A stretch of DNA of 64,000 nt. It comes from Dichotomicrobium thermohalophilum (lineage in GTDB: Bacteria > Pseudomonadota > Alphaproteobacteria > Rhizobiales > Rhodomicrobiaceae). This document shows, one piece after another, positions 26,001 through 33,234 of this stretch (its first letter is position 1; every line of letters begins with the position of its first letter). The stretch lies in NCBI RefSeq assembly GCF_003550175.1, contig NZ_QXDF01000001.1, forward strand, positions 1,946,501 to 2,010,500, in the 5' to 3' direction. A model generated the notes under the pieces. That model was not told the origin of the DNA. It was given only the letters and a program-made list of their open reading frames with translations, and made no database searches. The position numbers and the translations under genes are program-made.

Positions 26001-27059
26001 ATCCGCAGGCGTCCCGCCATAGGCGACCGATCCGTCAGGCTTGCTGCTCACGACCGGAACGTCGTTCCGGTCCAGCCCTTGCACGCGCCACGAGAACGGT
26101 TTGGTGTCCTTGTCGTCGTTGTCCACCTTCGGGCGGATGTCGCAGCGATCCGCGCGCAGATCGTCCCCGAACCACGACACGAACAGGCTCACCGCATCCA
26201 CGTTCGAGATCGTGTCCTGGAGGTTGTCGAGCGAGACGGCCCAGTCGGTGCCGGGCTGGCGGGTGTTATTGTTGGTGTTGCCCCAGAAGCCGGCGCCGAG
26301 ATCGCGCAGAACGGTCACGTTCGGCTCATAGACGAACTCGCTGGCTGCCGGGATCATGCACACCGCGTGGATGTCTTTCTCCAGGTCATCGACGGGCCGG
26401 AACACCTCGACATTCAGTTGCGGGATGCGGTTGCCGAAATCAGCAAGCGGCATCCGCTCGAACACGATGTAGGCAAGCCCGCGATAGGCCGGCGCGTTGC
26501 CCGCGCCTTCCTTGGCCTCGATCAAGCTGTCCGGGGTCTGGGTCTCGGTCCCCTTGTAGACACGATAGGTGAATTGGGAGAGGTCAATCTCGTCGCCATC
26601 GGCCCAGACCCGCCCGATATGGCTGATCTCGCCCTCGCACAGCCCGACGGCGAAGTTGGCGAAATACTTGTAGACCTTGCCGCCGCCGCCGCTGTCCGAG
26701 GAGCCGAGGCCCTTGCCAAGCACGGAAGGGCCGCTAGCCCCGCCGCTTTCTTCGACCACCTCTTCCAGGTTCGTGGCCCAGATCACTTGCGTGCCGATGC
26801 GGGCGCGGCCATACACGCGCGGGATCGCCGCGCCCTCGGTGGAGGCGGTGACCTGTAGATCGTCCAGCCGCGAGGCTTCAACCGCCTGGGCCTGCCCGCT
26901 CGCGCCGAACAAGGCGTTGTCGATAAATGCGCCGGCGACCGTACCCACGGCGCGCCCGATGGCCGCGCCGCCGATGGTTGCGCCGAGAACGGAAACCCCA
27001 GCCGGCAGCGCCGCAGCCCCCACCGCCGCGCCGGCTGCGCCCAAGACTAATGTGGCCAT
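23010..27059 (-). CDS. GTA host-specificity / baseplate megatron protein (g15-like)
   Basis: A 1349-residue tail-tip protein equivalent to RcGTA g15, the large hub that plugs the tail tube and contacts the recipient envelope. The N-terminus is Ala/Gly rich and hydrophobic (residues 1-50). A GTA TIM-barrel-like domain is recognisable by WMMELGCPAVDKGSNQPN near residue 670 and preceding W/D-rich strands. The phage-tail/Rcc01698-like part follows, with C-terminal fibronectin-like sheets (ITRVTQAESLQVEALTYEAGIY and later). Length and order match the RcGTA protein (about 1300). Upstream lies palindromic element A; downstream a tRNA-Gly. Confidence 0.92.
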   Translation of the reverse strand: MATLVLGAAGAAVGAAALPAGVSVLGATIGGAAIGRAVGTVAGAFIDNALFGASGQAQAVEASRLDDLQVTASTEGAAIPRVYGRARIGTQVIWATNLEEVVEESGGASGPSVLGKGLGSSDSGGGGKVYKYFANFAVGLCEGEISHIGRVWADGDEIDLSQFTYRVYKGTETQTPDSLIEAKEGAGNAPAYRGLAYIVFERMPLADFGNRIPQLNVEVFRPVDDLEKDIHAVCMIPAASEFVYEPNVTVLRDLGAGFWGNTNNNTRQPGTDWAVSLDNLQDTISNVDAVSLFVSWFGDDLRADRCDIRPKVDNDDKDTKPFSWRVQGLDRNDVPVVSSKPDGSVAYGGTPADRTVRDALVDLQDRGLKPVITPFLLMDVPANNGLTDPYTGASDQPVYPWRGRITCDPAPGATGSVDQTATARTQIESFVGTCQVSDFSISNGEVLYSGPAEWSYRRFILHYAHLAKAAETISGTPVEAFVIGTEQPYLTWVRDQNNAFPFVDALVQLAADVKQVLPNTKVTYAADWTEVAAYQTSRFGGPSGEVFFHLDPLWSSPNIDAIGVDNYWPLSDWRDGESHLDYLAGTPSIYDLDYLRGNIAGGEGYDWFYASKADRDAQNRTDITDSTYNKPWVYRYKDIKSWWQNQHYDRPGAVENSTPTAWVPESKPFWMMELGCPAVDKGSNQPNVFYDPKSSESQLPYYSNGTRDDLIQRRHLTAFLSWWDPNDPDFDEANNPQSSQYSGRMVDLNKVFIYTWDARPYPAFPYGGSFDMEGPFDLGLGAYLVEWSDSENWKFGHWITGRASDAPVSQAIRKVLEDYGFTGATIPTVSGDLSGYVIERNMSPRDALQPLETTFFLDTVESGGTIQLRARGQAKSLGAVDQDGVVETSRTAPRVSVTRAQETELPGRARISYFDAEGDYESASVETLKLTGASDRVSSVSLPAAARQSVMYAAAEKLLREQWAARERLSFSLPPSMMAAEPGDVITVGTGARNLPARITRVTQAESLQVEALTYEAGIYEELDAPDASSAPQVGIVYGPPQVAFMDLPLITGNEVPHAGYVAAFSSPFGGVDFYRSPATTGFTLNSRVATPSTVGETQTDLYSGPTSRFDRGNILRVKLFSPDVTLESVTELALFDGANTLAVEGASGNWEVLQFRDVQLVSQGVYDLTYLLRGQYGTEDAMADPVPAGARVVLLDGGQVQVEMSQDEIGLPYYWRYGPSPVALDNFAYTTVQHAFTGRGLKPFSPVHVKGERDGAGNLTISWIRRARVNGDAWEPSVVPLNEPSESYEIDVLDGGNVVRTLTATTSSVVYSAADQAADFGAAQSSVDVVVYQISEIVGRGVGRAATV

Positions 27060-27091
27060 TACGGTTCGTGTCCTGATTCTTTGCTGATTCG

Positions 27092-27290
27092 GCAGACATC
27101 CGTCCGCCGGTTACGCGGCTAAGCCGCGGGGCGCAGTCGCGCCCTCAGCCGCGCCTTTGGCGCGTCTGGGGTGCAAAACGCGGTCGTGGGAACCTCCGCT
27201 ACAGCGCGGCTTGCCGCGCTGAGCCCGCAGCCGCGGGCCGGGCCGTTGGCCCGCAACCGAGCCACGGATGTGGCTCGGACAGCTAAAAAC
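27092..27290 (-). repeat. Multi-hairpin structured element, copy A
   Basis: About 200 bp filling the gap between DUF2163 and the host-specificity gene. Read on the - strand it is a chain of hairpins: loop ATCC (stem GAGCCAC), linker GGTTGC, stem GGGCC, stem CCCGC with loop GGCT, linker CTCAG, stem CGCGGC, a core with CTGTAG, GGAGGTTCCCACG and GCACCCCAGA, then stems CGCGCC, GGCGC (loop GACT), GCGGC (loop TTA), linker GTAACC, and a final stem with loop GGAT. Loops and linkers match copy B while stems differ by paired changes. Two G-U pairs that would be A-C mismatches on the other strand suggest the - strand is the functional RNA strand. Confidence 0.8.
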
Positions 27291-28180
27291 TAATTCATAC
27301 TCCCGCCGTCATTCTCCGGGTCGCCCGGATCGGGCGTGCGAACGACAAAGTTGTTCCCCGGAATGTGCGGGAAGCCGCGAAAGTTTGCCACGTTCGAGAA
27401 CTTGTCCCGGCAGGTTGTGAACTGCTTATCGCAGCCCGCGCGGATCGTGAAGCTGTCCCCGATGGCAATGCCGCCCGCCGGTGTCTGCCACAGCCCGATC
27501 GTGACCGTCCCGCCGGTGTTGGTGTGGAGCTTCACCTCCATCTTCTGGCCGGCATTGTTGCCGCTATCCCATGTCAGGAAGCCGCGCGTGAACCAGCCCC
27601 CATCGAAGCTGTCCAGCCCCGAGGCGGTGAAGCGCGCGCCGGTCAGTGTGCTCGCCACCGTGCCCGCGCCTTTATAGGTCGCGCTGTCGAGATCAACCCC
27701 GCAGCGCGCATCGCCCAGATCGGCGTCACATTGGCGCTGGTAGACCCGCCCCTGCGTCTGGTTCAGCAGATGCGCCAGCCCACGGATTTCCGCCACGAAG
27801 GCCCCGTCCTGGATCGAGACCTCGCCCAGATTGCCCTTGCGCACCAGCACGCGCTCGGACACATCGGCCCAGTTGACGCGCCAGACCTCCACCACCGCGT
27901 TGTCATAAAGCCCCTTGGCGAGATCGGCCTCGTTCAGGTGCCCCGATTGCAGCGCGCCCTCGGCCTCGAGGTTGTCCACGGACAGCCCCACCGAGGAGGC
28001 GATTTCGCTTGCCGTGAACCCGCTATCGGCTTCAAAGGTGGTGCCGTCGAAGCTGAGGTCCCGGTCATGGTCGGTGAAGCCCAGCTGGACACCATCCGTC
28101 CGGGTCAGGCGCCAGCACCAGCAAAGGGTCGTCGCGCCGGTGTCCAGATGGCTTTGCAGGCCGTCGGGAATATCTCTCAT
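27290..28180 (-). CDS. DUF2163 tail hub protein (g13-like)
   Basis: A 296-residue protein equivalent to RcGTA g13, the baseplate hub. N-terminal DUF2163 sequence starts MRDIPDGLQSHLDTGATTLC and includes FTDHDRDLSFDGTTFEADSG. The four cysteines that bind a cluster in the RcGTA hub appear conserved, in YQRQCDADLGDARCGVD and RAGCDKQFTTCRDKF. The open frame extends upstream, but ATG 28180, one base after the stop of the preceding gene, gives the canonical start. In known GTAs this gene precedes the NlpC/P60 peptidase; here it is four genes downstream of it. Confidence 0.9.
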   Translation of the reverse strand: MRDIPDGLQSHLDTGATTLCWCWRLTRTDGVQLGFTDHDRDLSFDGTTFEADSGFTASEIASSVGLSVDNLEAEGALQSGHLNEADLAKGLYDNAVVEVWRVNWADVSERVLVRKGNLGEVSIQDGAFVAEIRGLAHLLNQTQGRVYQRQCDADLGDARCGVDLDSATYKGAGTVASTLTGARFTASGLDSFDGGWFTRGFLTWDSGNNAGQKMEVKLHTNTGGTVTIGLWQTPAGGIAIGDSFTIRAGCDKQFTTCRDKFSNVANFRGFPHIPGNNFVVRTPDPGDPENDGGSMN

Positions 28181-28181
28181 C

Positions 28182-29525
28182 TCACGCCCATGCGAAATAC
28201 CGATAAACGTCACCCGACCTGTTCGCCTGCCCGGTGTCCACGGTGAACCCGTCCGCATCCATCGTGAAGCTGGCATCGCGCCCTGGGTCGTCCAGTCGGA
28301 TCGCCTCGTCCGGGAACATGTTCTCGTGGATGATGAACACACCATCCCCATCCACCGCGCGGATGAGCACAAGCGACGGCGTGAAGCCAAGCCCCGTGAT
28401 CGCGTTGCCTGATCCGCCCGAGCCTGTATAGGTGCCCGTGTGGAAGCTGCCCGAGACGTTCTCGCTGCCGAACAGGTAAAGCGGCGCGCTGCCCGAGGAC
28501 GGGTTCCAGAGCGCATCATTGCCGAGCGTCACGTCGCTGGCCGATCGCGCCTGTAGAGCTTCCGTTTCCGCGCCCTTGGCCGAACCGAAGCTGCTGGCCG
28601 CTTCGCCGCCTTCCGTCCAGGGATAAAGCCATTCCCCTGTGCGCTCGCCATCTTGTTTGATGACCGCCCAGATCGGCGATGTGCTCAGATTATGCGGCAC
28701 GACCTGACCGCTGGTGCCGTCATTGGCCTTGTCGATGACCTCGAACTGGTCGCCCATCTTGAAGCAGACCGCGGCCATGAAATAGCCGCTGGTGTTCACA
28801 CGGTCCGACGAGCCGAGCGTGAAGCCGTCCGCATCGAAGGAGGTCACGGCATCGGCATCGTCAATCGTGAACTCCAGCCAAAGGCTGTCGTTCTCGCTCG
28901 GCGTCCAGAGCCGGCCCGTGCCAAGCGCCACGCGATCCGCGATGTAGGTTATCTCGCTGACGGCGTCGCGCTTGTAGAACAGGATGAAATCGGGCTGGAA
29001 GCCGACACCCGTGATCGACTGGGCCGCGCCCGAGCCGGAATAGTTGACGACGGCAAACTGCATCGGGTTGCCGGCGGCCTGCGCGGTGATGTCGCCGGCC
29101 AGGTCCGCCGTCGCGTTCATGGTGGCGGACAGGTCGAACGCGGCCACCTGGTCGATGTCGCCGGCCAGCGTGCCGGATGCCGAAAGCGTGGATGCGAGCG
29201 CATGATCCTGCTGCAGATCGACGCCCGCCCCTGCGCCGGCATCGAGCGCCGCGACGAGGGAATGCGATTGCAGCAGATCGGGGGCAAGGTCCGCCGCAGC
29301 CGCGATATCGGCGCTCAAATTGGATATCGCCGTGACGAGCGGGCCGCCGGCGAAATCGCCCGCGCCGCTCATCAGCGCGGCGAGCTGATGCTCCTGCAGC
29401 GCGTCCGGCGTGAGAGCGGCAGCGACCGCTAGGTCAATGCCGAGCAGCTTTGACAGGTTTTCCGGCGCGGCCGGATAGGTGATCACGCGGCGCGGCTCGC
29501 CGTATGTGACCGTCAGCCGCCCCAT
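28182..29525 (-). CDS. Tail-fibre-like protein with short helical repeats and duplicated beta domain
   Basis: A 447-residue protein not part of the standard GTA set. Residues about 30-150 contain roughly six copies of a ~20-residue unit with pattern xLSAxxxAxADLAGDI (for example NLSADIAAAADLAPD, ALASTLSASGTLAGD, DLSATMNATADLAGD), as in head- or tail-binding adhesin stalks. The C-terminus holds two related beta domains beginning VVNYSGSGAAQSITGVGFQP and TGTYTGSGGSGNAITGLGF, each ending with an FDADGFT/MDADGFT-like motif, comparable to DUF7483-type phage fibre domains. It probably forms a stalk plus receptor-binding head. It overlaps the previous gene by 13 nt. Confidence 0.7.
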   Translation of the reverse strand: MGRLTVTYGEPRRVITYPAAPENLSKLLGIDLAVAAALTPDALQEHQLAALMSGAGDFAGGPLVTAISNLSADIAAAADLAPDLLQSHSLVAALDAGAGAGVDLQQDHALASTLSASGTLAGDIDQVAAFDLSATMNATADLAGDITAQAAGNPMQFAVVNYSGSGAAQSITGVGFQPDFILFYKRDAVSEITYIADRVALGTGRLWTPSENDSLWLEFTIDDADAVTSFDADGFTLGSSDRVNTSGYFMAAVCFKMGDQFEVIDKANDGTSGQVVPHNLSTSPIWAVIKQDGERTGEWLYPWTEGGEAASSFGSAKGAETEALQARSASDVTLGNDALWNPSSGSAPLYLFGSENVSGSFHTGTYTGSGGSGNAITGLGFTPSLVLIRAVDGDGVFIIHENMFPDEAIRLDDPGRDASFTMDADGFTVDTGQANRSGDVYRYFAWA

Positions 29526-29857
29526 GCCGTCACCCCGTCGCGAATGTTCACCGTCCCGCGCGCGGCCGTGAGCGCGAGCCCGTCGATCTCGATCAGCAGG
29601 TCGAAGCGATACAGCCCGGGCGCCACCGCGGCCATTGCCTCGCGATCGACCTCAAGCTCAAATTCGCCGGCCGCCGCGTCGGTAACGGTCAGGCCGTCGC
29701 CGATCGCAAGCGACAGCGCGTCATTGCCGCCGCGGTCGCGGACATCCATGCGGATCTTCGCGCCGGTCAGACTCAGATTGCCCCCGCTGGCGTCGATCGC
29801 CTTGAAAGGCTGGCGCCAGTCGGCGTTCGTCGCCGCTTCCAGGTTCAGGGTCGTCAT
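29513..29857 (-). CDS. Small beta-sandwich tail protein
   Basis: A 114-residue protein with a beta-rich pattern (TGAKIRMDVRDRGGND, LTVTDAAAGEFELEVD, YRFDLLIEIDG), similar in style to N-terminal baseplate-attachment domains of phage upper-baseplate/fibre proteins; no exact family is certain. ATG 29857 is preferred to GTG 29863 because AAGGTGG precedes it. It lies 8 nt after the fibre-like gene and overlaps the 447-residue gene, so all three inserted genes look translationally linked. Confidence 0.65.
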   Translation of the reverse strand: MTTLNLEAATNADWRQPFKAIDASGGNLSLTGAKIRMDVRDRGGNDALSLAIGDGLTVTDAAAGEFELEVDREAMAAVAPGLYRFDLLIEIDGLALTAARGTVNIRDGVTAWGG

Positions 29858-29865
29858 GCCCACCT

Positions 29866-30270
29866 TTACGCGATAGCGATTTTCAGGTCACCAGCAGGGA
29901 TTTTGACCGGATTGCCGGCCGTGATGGTTTGCGTCCCGCCGGTCAGCACGTCAGACGCGAGCAGAGTGCCCCCGGAGGCGCTGTCATAGATCGCGATATG
30001 CGAAACGGTCGCGCCATTCTCGGCGTTACCGAAGTCGATATCCGCCGTGGACGCGCTCTCGCCGGTGGTCGTCGTGCCCGCGGCTTCCATGCTCGAGGTG
30101 ATCGCCACGCGCCCCGCCGAGCGGATCGTCGTCGTGACTTCGGTTCCCGCGGCCTGCGGGTCGCCGTCGAACAGCGCCACATAGCGGCTGCCCGCCGCCG
30201 GAAGCGGATCAGACTTGCCGATCACCCAATCAACAAGCTGGTTCAAGATTCCATCTGCGATATCAGGCAT
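29866..30270 (-). CDS. Phage tail-fibre-like protein
   Basis: A 134-residue protein with features of phage tail fibre/collar proteins: NQLVDWVIGKSDPLPAAGS, YVALFDGDPQAAG, then Thr/Ser-rich beta strands and HIAIYDSASGGTLLASD. This resembles a widespread phage structural family whose members start with a short helix then a jelly-roll, but the exact role is not established. The frame is open further upstream through repeat B; ATG 30270 with GGAGA 5-9 nt upstream is the real start. It is the first gene of the inserted module. Confidence 0.7.
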   Translation of the reverse strand: MPDIADGILNQLVDWVIGKSDPLPAAGSRYVALFDGDPQAAGTEVTTTIRSAGRVAITSSMEAAGTTTTGESASTADIDFGNAENGATVSHIAIYDSASGGTLLASDVLTGGTQTITAGNPVKIPAGDLKIAIA

Positions 30271-30294
30271 GTGTGTCTCCTGTTTTGTTGCTGT

Positions 30295-30489
30295 CCGCCG
30301 GACATCCGTCCGGCGGTTACGGCCCCCGGGCCGGCGCGCGGTCGCGCGCTCAGCGCGCGCGCTGTAGGGGAGGTTCCCACGCAAGCGATGAGCACCCCCA
30401 GACCCGCCGAAGGCGGGGCTGAGCGGCCGACTGGCCGCCGCGGCTTAGCCGCGTAACCGGGCCGCGGATGCGGCCCGGACGCTAAAAAC
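30295..30489 (+). repeat. Multi-hairpin structured element, copy B
   Basis: About 195 bp, homologous to copy A but inverted. Read on + strand: stem CCGCCGGAC with loop ATCC, GTTAC linker, stem GGCCC, stem CGCGC with loop GGTC, CTCAG, stem CGCG, core CTGTAG / GGAGGTTCCCACG / GCACCCCCAGA (30362-30403), stem CCCGCC, linker GCTGAG, stem CGGCC with loop GACT, stem GCGGC with loop TTA, GTAACC, stem GGGCCGC with loop GGAT, GGAC. The end GCTAAAAAC supplies the stop codon of the NlpC/P60 gene on the opposite strand. Stems are perfectly paired yet different in sequence from copy A. Confidence 0.8.
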
Positions 30490-30925
30490 GAAACACCGCA
30501 ACAATCTTGCGGCGCCACCAATGCGACAGGTTGATCTCGGCGACGCCGACGCCTTCTTGCGCGTGGATCATGCGCGTCGGCTCGCCCGCCGTCGTCTCGC
30601 TCACAATCCCGGCGTGTTTCGCGATCGCGCCGGGCTTTATGCGAAAAATCAGCACGTCGCCTGGCAGGATCGCATCGCCATCGTGCAGCTCGCGCAGGTG
30701 CCGCCGCGCCGCCGCCAGCAGCGTCTCTTCGCTACGCATTTCGCCCCAATCGCGCGAATAGGCCGGTGGCGTTTCGGGTTCGCGGCCCATGACTTCGGCG
30801 TAGACGCCGCGGATCAGGCCGAGGCAGTCGCAGCCCGCCCCCTTCACCGCGGCCTGATGATGGTAAGGGGTGCCGAGCCAGCCGCGCGCGGCCGCGACGA
30901 CTCGTTGGCCGACAGTGCGGGTCAC
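30482..30925 (-). CDS. NlpC/P60 family tail peptidase (g14-like)
   Basis: A 147-residue cell-wall peptidase equivalent to RcGTA g14, which degrades peptidoglycan during DNA entry. The catalytic Cys is in GAGCDCLGLIRGVY near residue 33 and the His in GAIAKHAGIVS near 104; GTPYHHQAA precedes the Cys as usual. The GTG start overlaps the DUF2460 stop (GTGA). The stop codon lies inside the edge of repeat B. Normally DUF2163 would precede this gene. Confidence 0.92.
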   Translation of the reverse strand: MTRTVGQRVVAAARGWLGTPYHHQAAVKGAGCDCLGLIRGVYAEVMGREPETPPAYSRDWGEMRSEETLLAAARRHLRELHDGDAILPGDVLIFRIKPGAIAKHAGIVSETTAGEPTRMIHAQEGVGVAEINLSHWWRRKIVAVFRF

Positions 30926-31554
30926 AGCCGCACCTCCACGATCGGAATGTTCGGGATGTGGCCGTGCGAGAAATGTTCGAGGCTCACCGCCAGCCTGTCC
31001 GTGTCGAAGCGGACCGGAACATCAAACACGAACCCCGCAGTGATTCGTGCGCCATTCACGGGCGGGCTGGCGAAGGTGACGACGCCCGCTGCATGGTCGA
31101 CCGAGAAGTCCGCGCCTTCCACCTGGTCGATTCCGTCCACAGCGGCCAAGACGGTCCCGGCCACTGGCTTCGTGACGGTGCGGCTCCAAGGCGCGAAGGA
31201 CGAGCCGTACGTCTTGCGCAGCTGGAAAGTATCGGTGTGGCCGTCGCCGTTGCCAATCTCCTGGTCCGTCGCAGAAGGCGTTTGTAGCGGCGGGCAGGAC
31301 TTGTAATCCGCCCAATCCTTCCAGCGGAAGGCGTGCAGACGCCCGCGCCGCTCCTCGAAAAACGCGATGACCGCATACAGATCATCGACACTGCGGATGC
31401 CATACCCGGCGTCGTAACGCCGGCGGCTATCGGCCCAGCGCTGATTGCGCTCCTCGTGTCCAGAGCCAAGCGTCACGATTTCCGTGCGCCGCTCAGGCCC
31501 GCCCGAGGCGCCGCGCGAGATATCAGGGGGAAAGCGAACGTCGTGAAAGGCCAT
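30922..31554 (-). CDS. DUF2460 distal tail protein (g12-like)
   Basis: A 210-residue protein equivalent to RcGTA g12, the distal tail protein joining tail tube and baseplate. Signature stretches are MAFHDVRFPPDISRGASGGP, RWADSRRRYDAGYGIRS and FRWKDWADYKS, followed by a beta-rich C-terminus ending IPNIPIVEVRL. ATG 31554 is chosen over upstream in-frame codons because GGGAGG lies before it and it starts the family N-terminus. It is followed by NlpC/P60 instead of the expected DUF2163. Confidence 0.93.
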   Translation of the reverse strand: MAFHDVRFPPDISRGASGGPERRTEIVTLGSGHEERNQRWADSRRRYDAGYGIRSVDDLYAVIAFFEERRGRLHAFRWKDWADYKSCPPLQTPSATDQEIGNGDGHTDTFQLRKTYGSSFAPWSRTVTKPVAGTVLAAVDGIDQVEGADFSVDHAAGVVTFASPPVNGARITAGFVFDVPVRFDTDRLAVSLEHFSHGHIPNIPIVEVRL

Positions 31555-31692
31555 TTTTACCTCCCCAGCGCATCCGCGCGGCGAAATTCGTGCTAAGCGC
31601 GGTACCAAATCTTCGGGTGACGGCACATATCCGTGCGCCGTGTTTGCGTGCTTGCTGCCCTTCGCGCTGAAGGGCGTCCAGTTGAACCGCCA
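31555..31692. other. Tape measure-DUF2460 spacer with hairpins
   Basis: 138 bp without a gene. It holds GCCCTT/AAGGGC (31657-31675) and a weaker ACGGCACATATCCGTGCGCCGT palindrome-like sequence whose - strand loop is GGAT, as in the large elements A and B, but the rest of those elements is absent. Confidence 0.35.
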
Positions 31693-32277
31693 TCAGAAAT
31701 TTCTCTGTCCGCGGCTCACCGCCCGCGCGATCTGCGCGCTAAGTTCTCCCTGGTTTTGCCGGAAGCCATCAATGTCGGGGGTGGAGATGTTGATGGTGAT
31801 GTTGGGCGATGGGGACGCCCCTTCCGCGCGAATACCAAGCCGGCCGTCGCGCCCGCGCGCCAGCGGCAGGATCGCCTCCGGCCCGGCCTCGCCGGCGACG
31901 CCCGTCCGACCGCCGCGTAGTGGAAAGGCAACCGGCGCGCTGATGACGCCGCCATCCGCGAACGGCACCGGCATCGCCTGTTGCAGGATACTGCCCCGAC
32001 CGAACGGCACGATATTGCTCGCCAGCCCCGAGAACGCGCTGGCAAAGGCGCCTTCAATCGGTGCGAAGGCAGAACGGAACGCCATGCGCGAGAGGTCCAG
32101 GGCGAGGTTCTGCAGCACGTCGCGCAGCCCCGCGCCGTCCAGCGCAACGCGCTCGAACGACCGGCCCAGCCGGCCCGCGAAGCGCTCGCCCAGCGTCTCC
32201 AGTTCCTTCAATTTCGCGCGCGCATCCTCCGTGCGCGCCGAAACCTCGACAGCCAGATTGGCAACCGTTTCAGTCAT
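31693..32277 (-). CDS. Short tail tape-measure protein (g11-like)
   Basis: A 194-residue tape measure equivalent to RcGTA g11. The N-terminal helical part (TETVANLAVEVSARTEDARAKL) is followed by two amphipathic stretches, a glycine-rich hydrophobic segment, and the recurring tape-measure C-terminal pattern GVAGEAGPEAILPLARGRDG. Tape length sets tail length, so such a short protein predicts a very short tail, as in RcGTA. It overlaps the preceding chaperone gene by 8 nt. Confidence 0.88.
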   Translation of the reverse strand: MTETVANLAVEVSARTEDARAKLKELETLGERFAGRLGRSFERVALDGAGLRDVLQNLALDLSRMAFRSAFAPIEGAFASAFSGLASNIVPFGRGSILQQAMPVPFADGGVISAPVAFPLRGGRTGVAGEAGPEAILPLARGRDGRLGIRAEGASPSPNITINISTPDIDGFRQNQGELSAQIARAVSRGQRNF

Positions 32278-32485
32278 CTGATCCTCTGTCCGGGAAGCGC
32301 GCCATCAGCGCGGCAAGGCTGTCGCGGCTCATCGGTGTCGTGGGCGCGCCGCCGGTCAGGCCGGAAATTGCGCGCGCCAGCTCAATCGGCGTCATCGACC
32401 AGAATTCGCCCGGCGACAGCCGCAAGACGCCCAGCCCGATCGCCATCGCCTCCGCCCATGGGAACGGGCGCGGCTTATCGCTCAT
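32270..32485 (-). CDS. GTA tail assembly chaperone (g10.1-like)
   Basis: A 71-residue protein of the rcc01693-type tail assembly family: FPWAEAMAIGLGVLRLSPGEFWSMTPIELARAI, then a short linker and LAALMARFPD. Many codons lie inside a larger frame, but ATG 32485 gives the conserved start. It overlaps the preceding gene by 11 nt and the tape-measure gene by 8 nt. In siphoviruses such small proteins bind the tape measure during tail assembly. Confidence 0.85.
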   Translation of the reverse strand: MSDKPRPFPWAEAMAIGLGVLRLSPGEFWSMTPIELARAISGLTGGAPTTPMSRDSLAALMARFPDRGSDD

Positions 32486-32795
32486 CGGCCGTGCCGAAGG
32501 TCGCGTTGAGGAGCCGGGCGACGATATCCACATAGCCGCTCGCCCCGCCAGGAACGGGCAGCGCCGCGACCTCGTCATCGCTGATCTCGTTGCCGGCCCC
32601 GCGCAGGCCCGCCCCGATGATCCGGAGCGCGTCGCCCGCGCTGATCCGCCCCGTCTGGAAGCGCTCGGCCAGCGCCAGCATGTCCGTCTCGCCGAAGGCA
32701 TGCTCCAGCTCGGCCAGCGCGCCCAGCGTCAGGCAAAGCGTGTAGGGCCGGCCGCCGAGCACGGCTTCGATCTCGCCGCGATGGGGATTGACCAT
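32475..32795 (-). CDS. GTA tail assembly chaperone TAC-1 (g10-like)
   Basis: A 106-residue protein of the gene-transfer-agent TAC family: NPHRGEIEAVLGGRPYTLCLTLGALAELEHAFG is the typical opening, followed by a helical region and DIVARLLNATFG. It is placed between tail tube and g10.1 genes as in RcGTA. It is a non-structural chaperone for the tape measure. Confidence 0.9.
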   Translation of the reverse strand: MVNPHRGEIEAVLGGRPYTLCLTLGALAELEHAFGETDMLALAERFQTGRISAGDALRIIGAGLRGAGNEISDDEVAALPVPGGASGYVDIVARLLNATFGTADER

Positions 32796-32798
32796 GGC

Positions 32799-33212
32799 TT
32801 ACACCGCCGTGAAGTTGAGTTGCCCCGCCGATTCCAGCGACAGCTCGAAGGTCATCTCGCCGTCGTGCTGGCCGGCATATTCAAGCGTCGTCACCTGAAA
32901 CGGCCCTTCAACCGTGCCGAAGTCGGGCACGATCACCTGCCAGTTGGCCTGCGTGCCGCCGAAGAAATAGCCGCGCACGATCTCGTCCGACTGCGCGTCC
33001 TTGAAGACGCCATTGCCGGAAATCCGTGCGCTCTTCACACCCGCCCCGGCCAGCAGCTCGCGCCACTGTCCGGCGGATTCGGTGTTGGTGATGTCGACGG
33101 TTGCGGCGTTAAAGGCCAGCGTGCGGGCGCGCAAGCCCGCGACGGTCTGGAAATTGCCGGCACCGTCGCTGTCCACCTTCAAGAGAAGATCCTTGCCCTT
33201 CTGGGCACTCAT
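32799..33212 (-). CDS. Major tail tube protein (g9-like)
   Basis: A 137-residue major tail protein of the TP901-1/TIGR02126 kind, equivalent to RcGTA g9. Hallmarks are KGKDLLLKVDSDGAGNFQTVAGLRARTLAFN, VDITNTESAGQWRELL and the C-terminal FELSLESAGQLNF. It polymerises in hexamer rings to form the tail tube. Length is normal. Confidence 0.92.
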   Translation of the reverse strand: MSAQKGKDLLLKVDSDGAGNFQTVAGLRARTLAFNAATVDITNTESAGQWRELLAGAGVKSARISGNGVFKDAQSDEIVRGYFFGGTQANWQVIVPDFGTVEGPFQVTTLEYAGQHDGEMTFELSLESAGQLNFTAV

Positions 33213-33234
33213 CGGTCGCTCCTCCTTTGCTGGA

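Noticed and set aside
27092-30489. Elements A and B as simple rho-independent terminators or as a transposon
   Set aside because: They have many hairpins with conserved loops but no U-tracts after the main stems. No transposase, target duplication or open frame is present.
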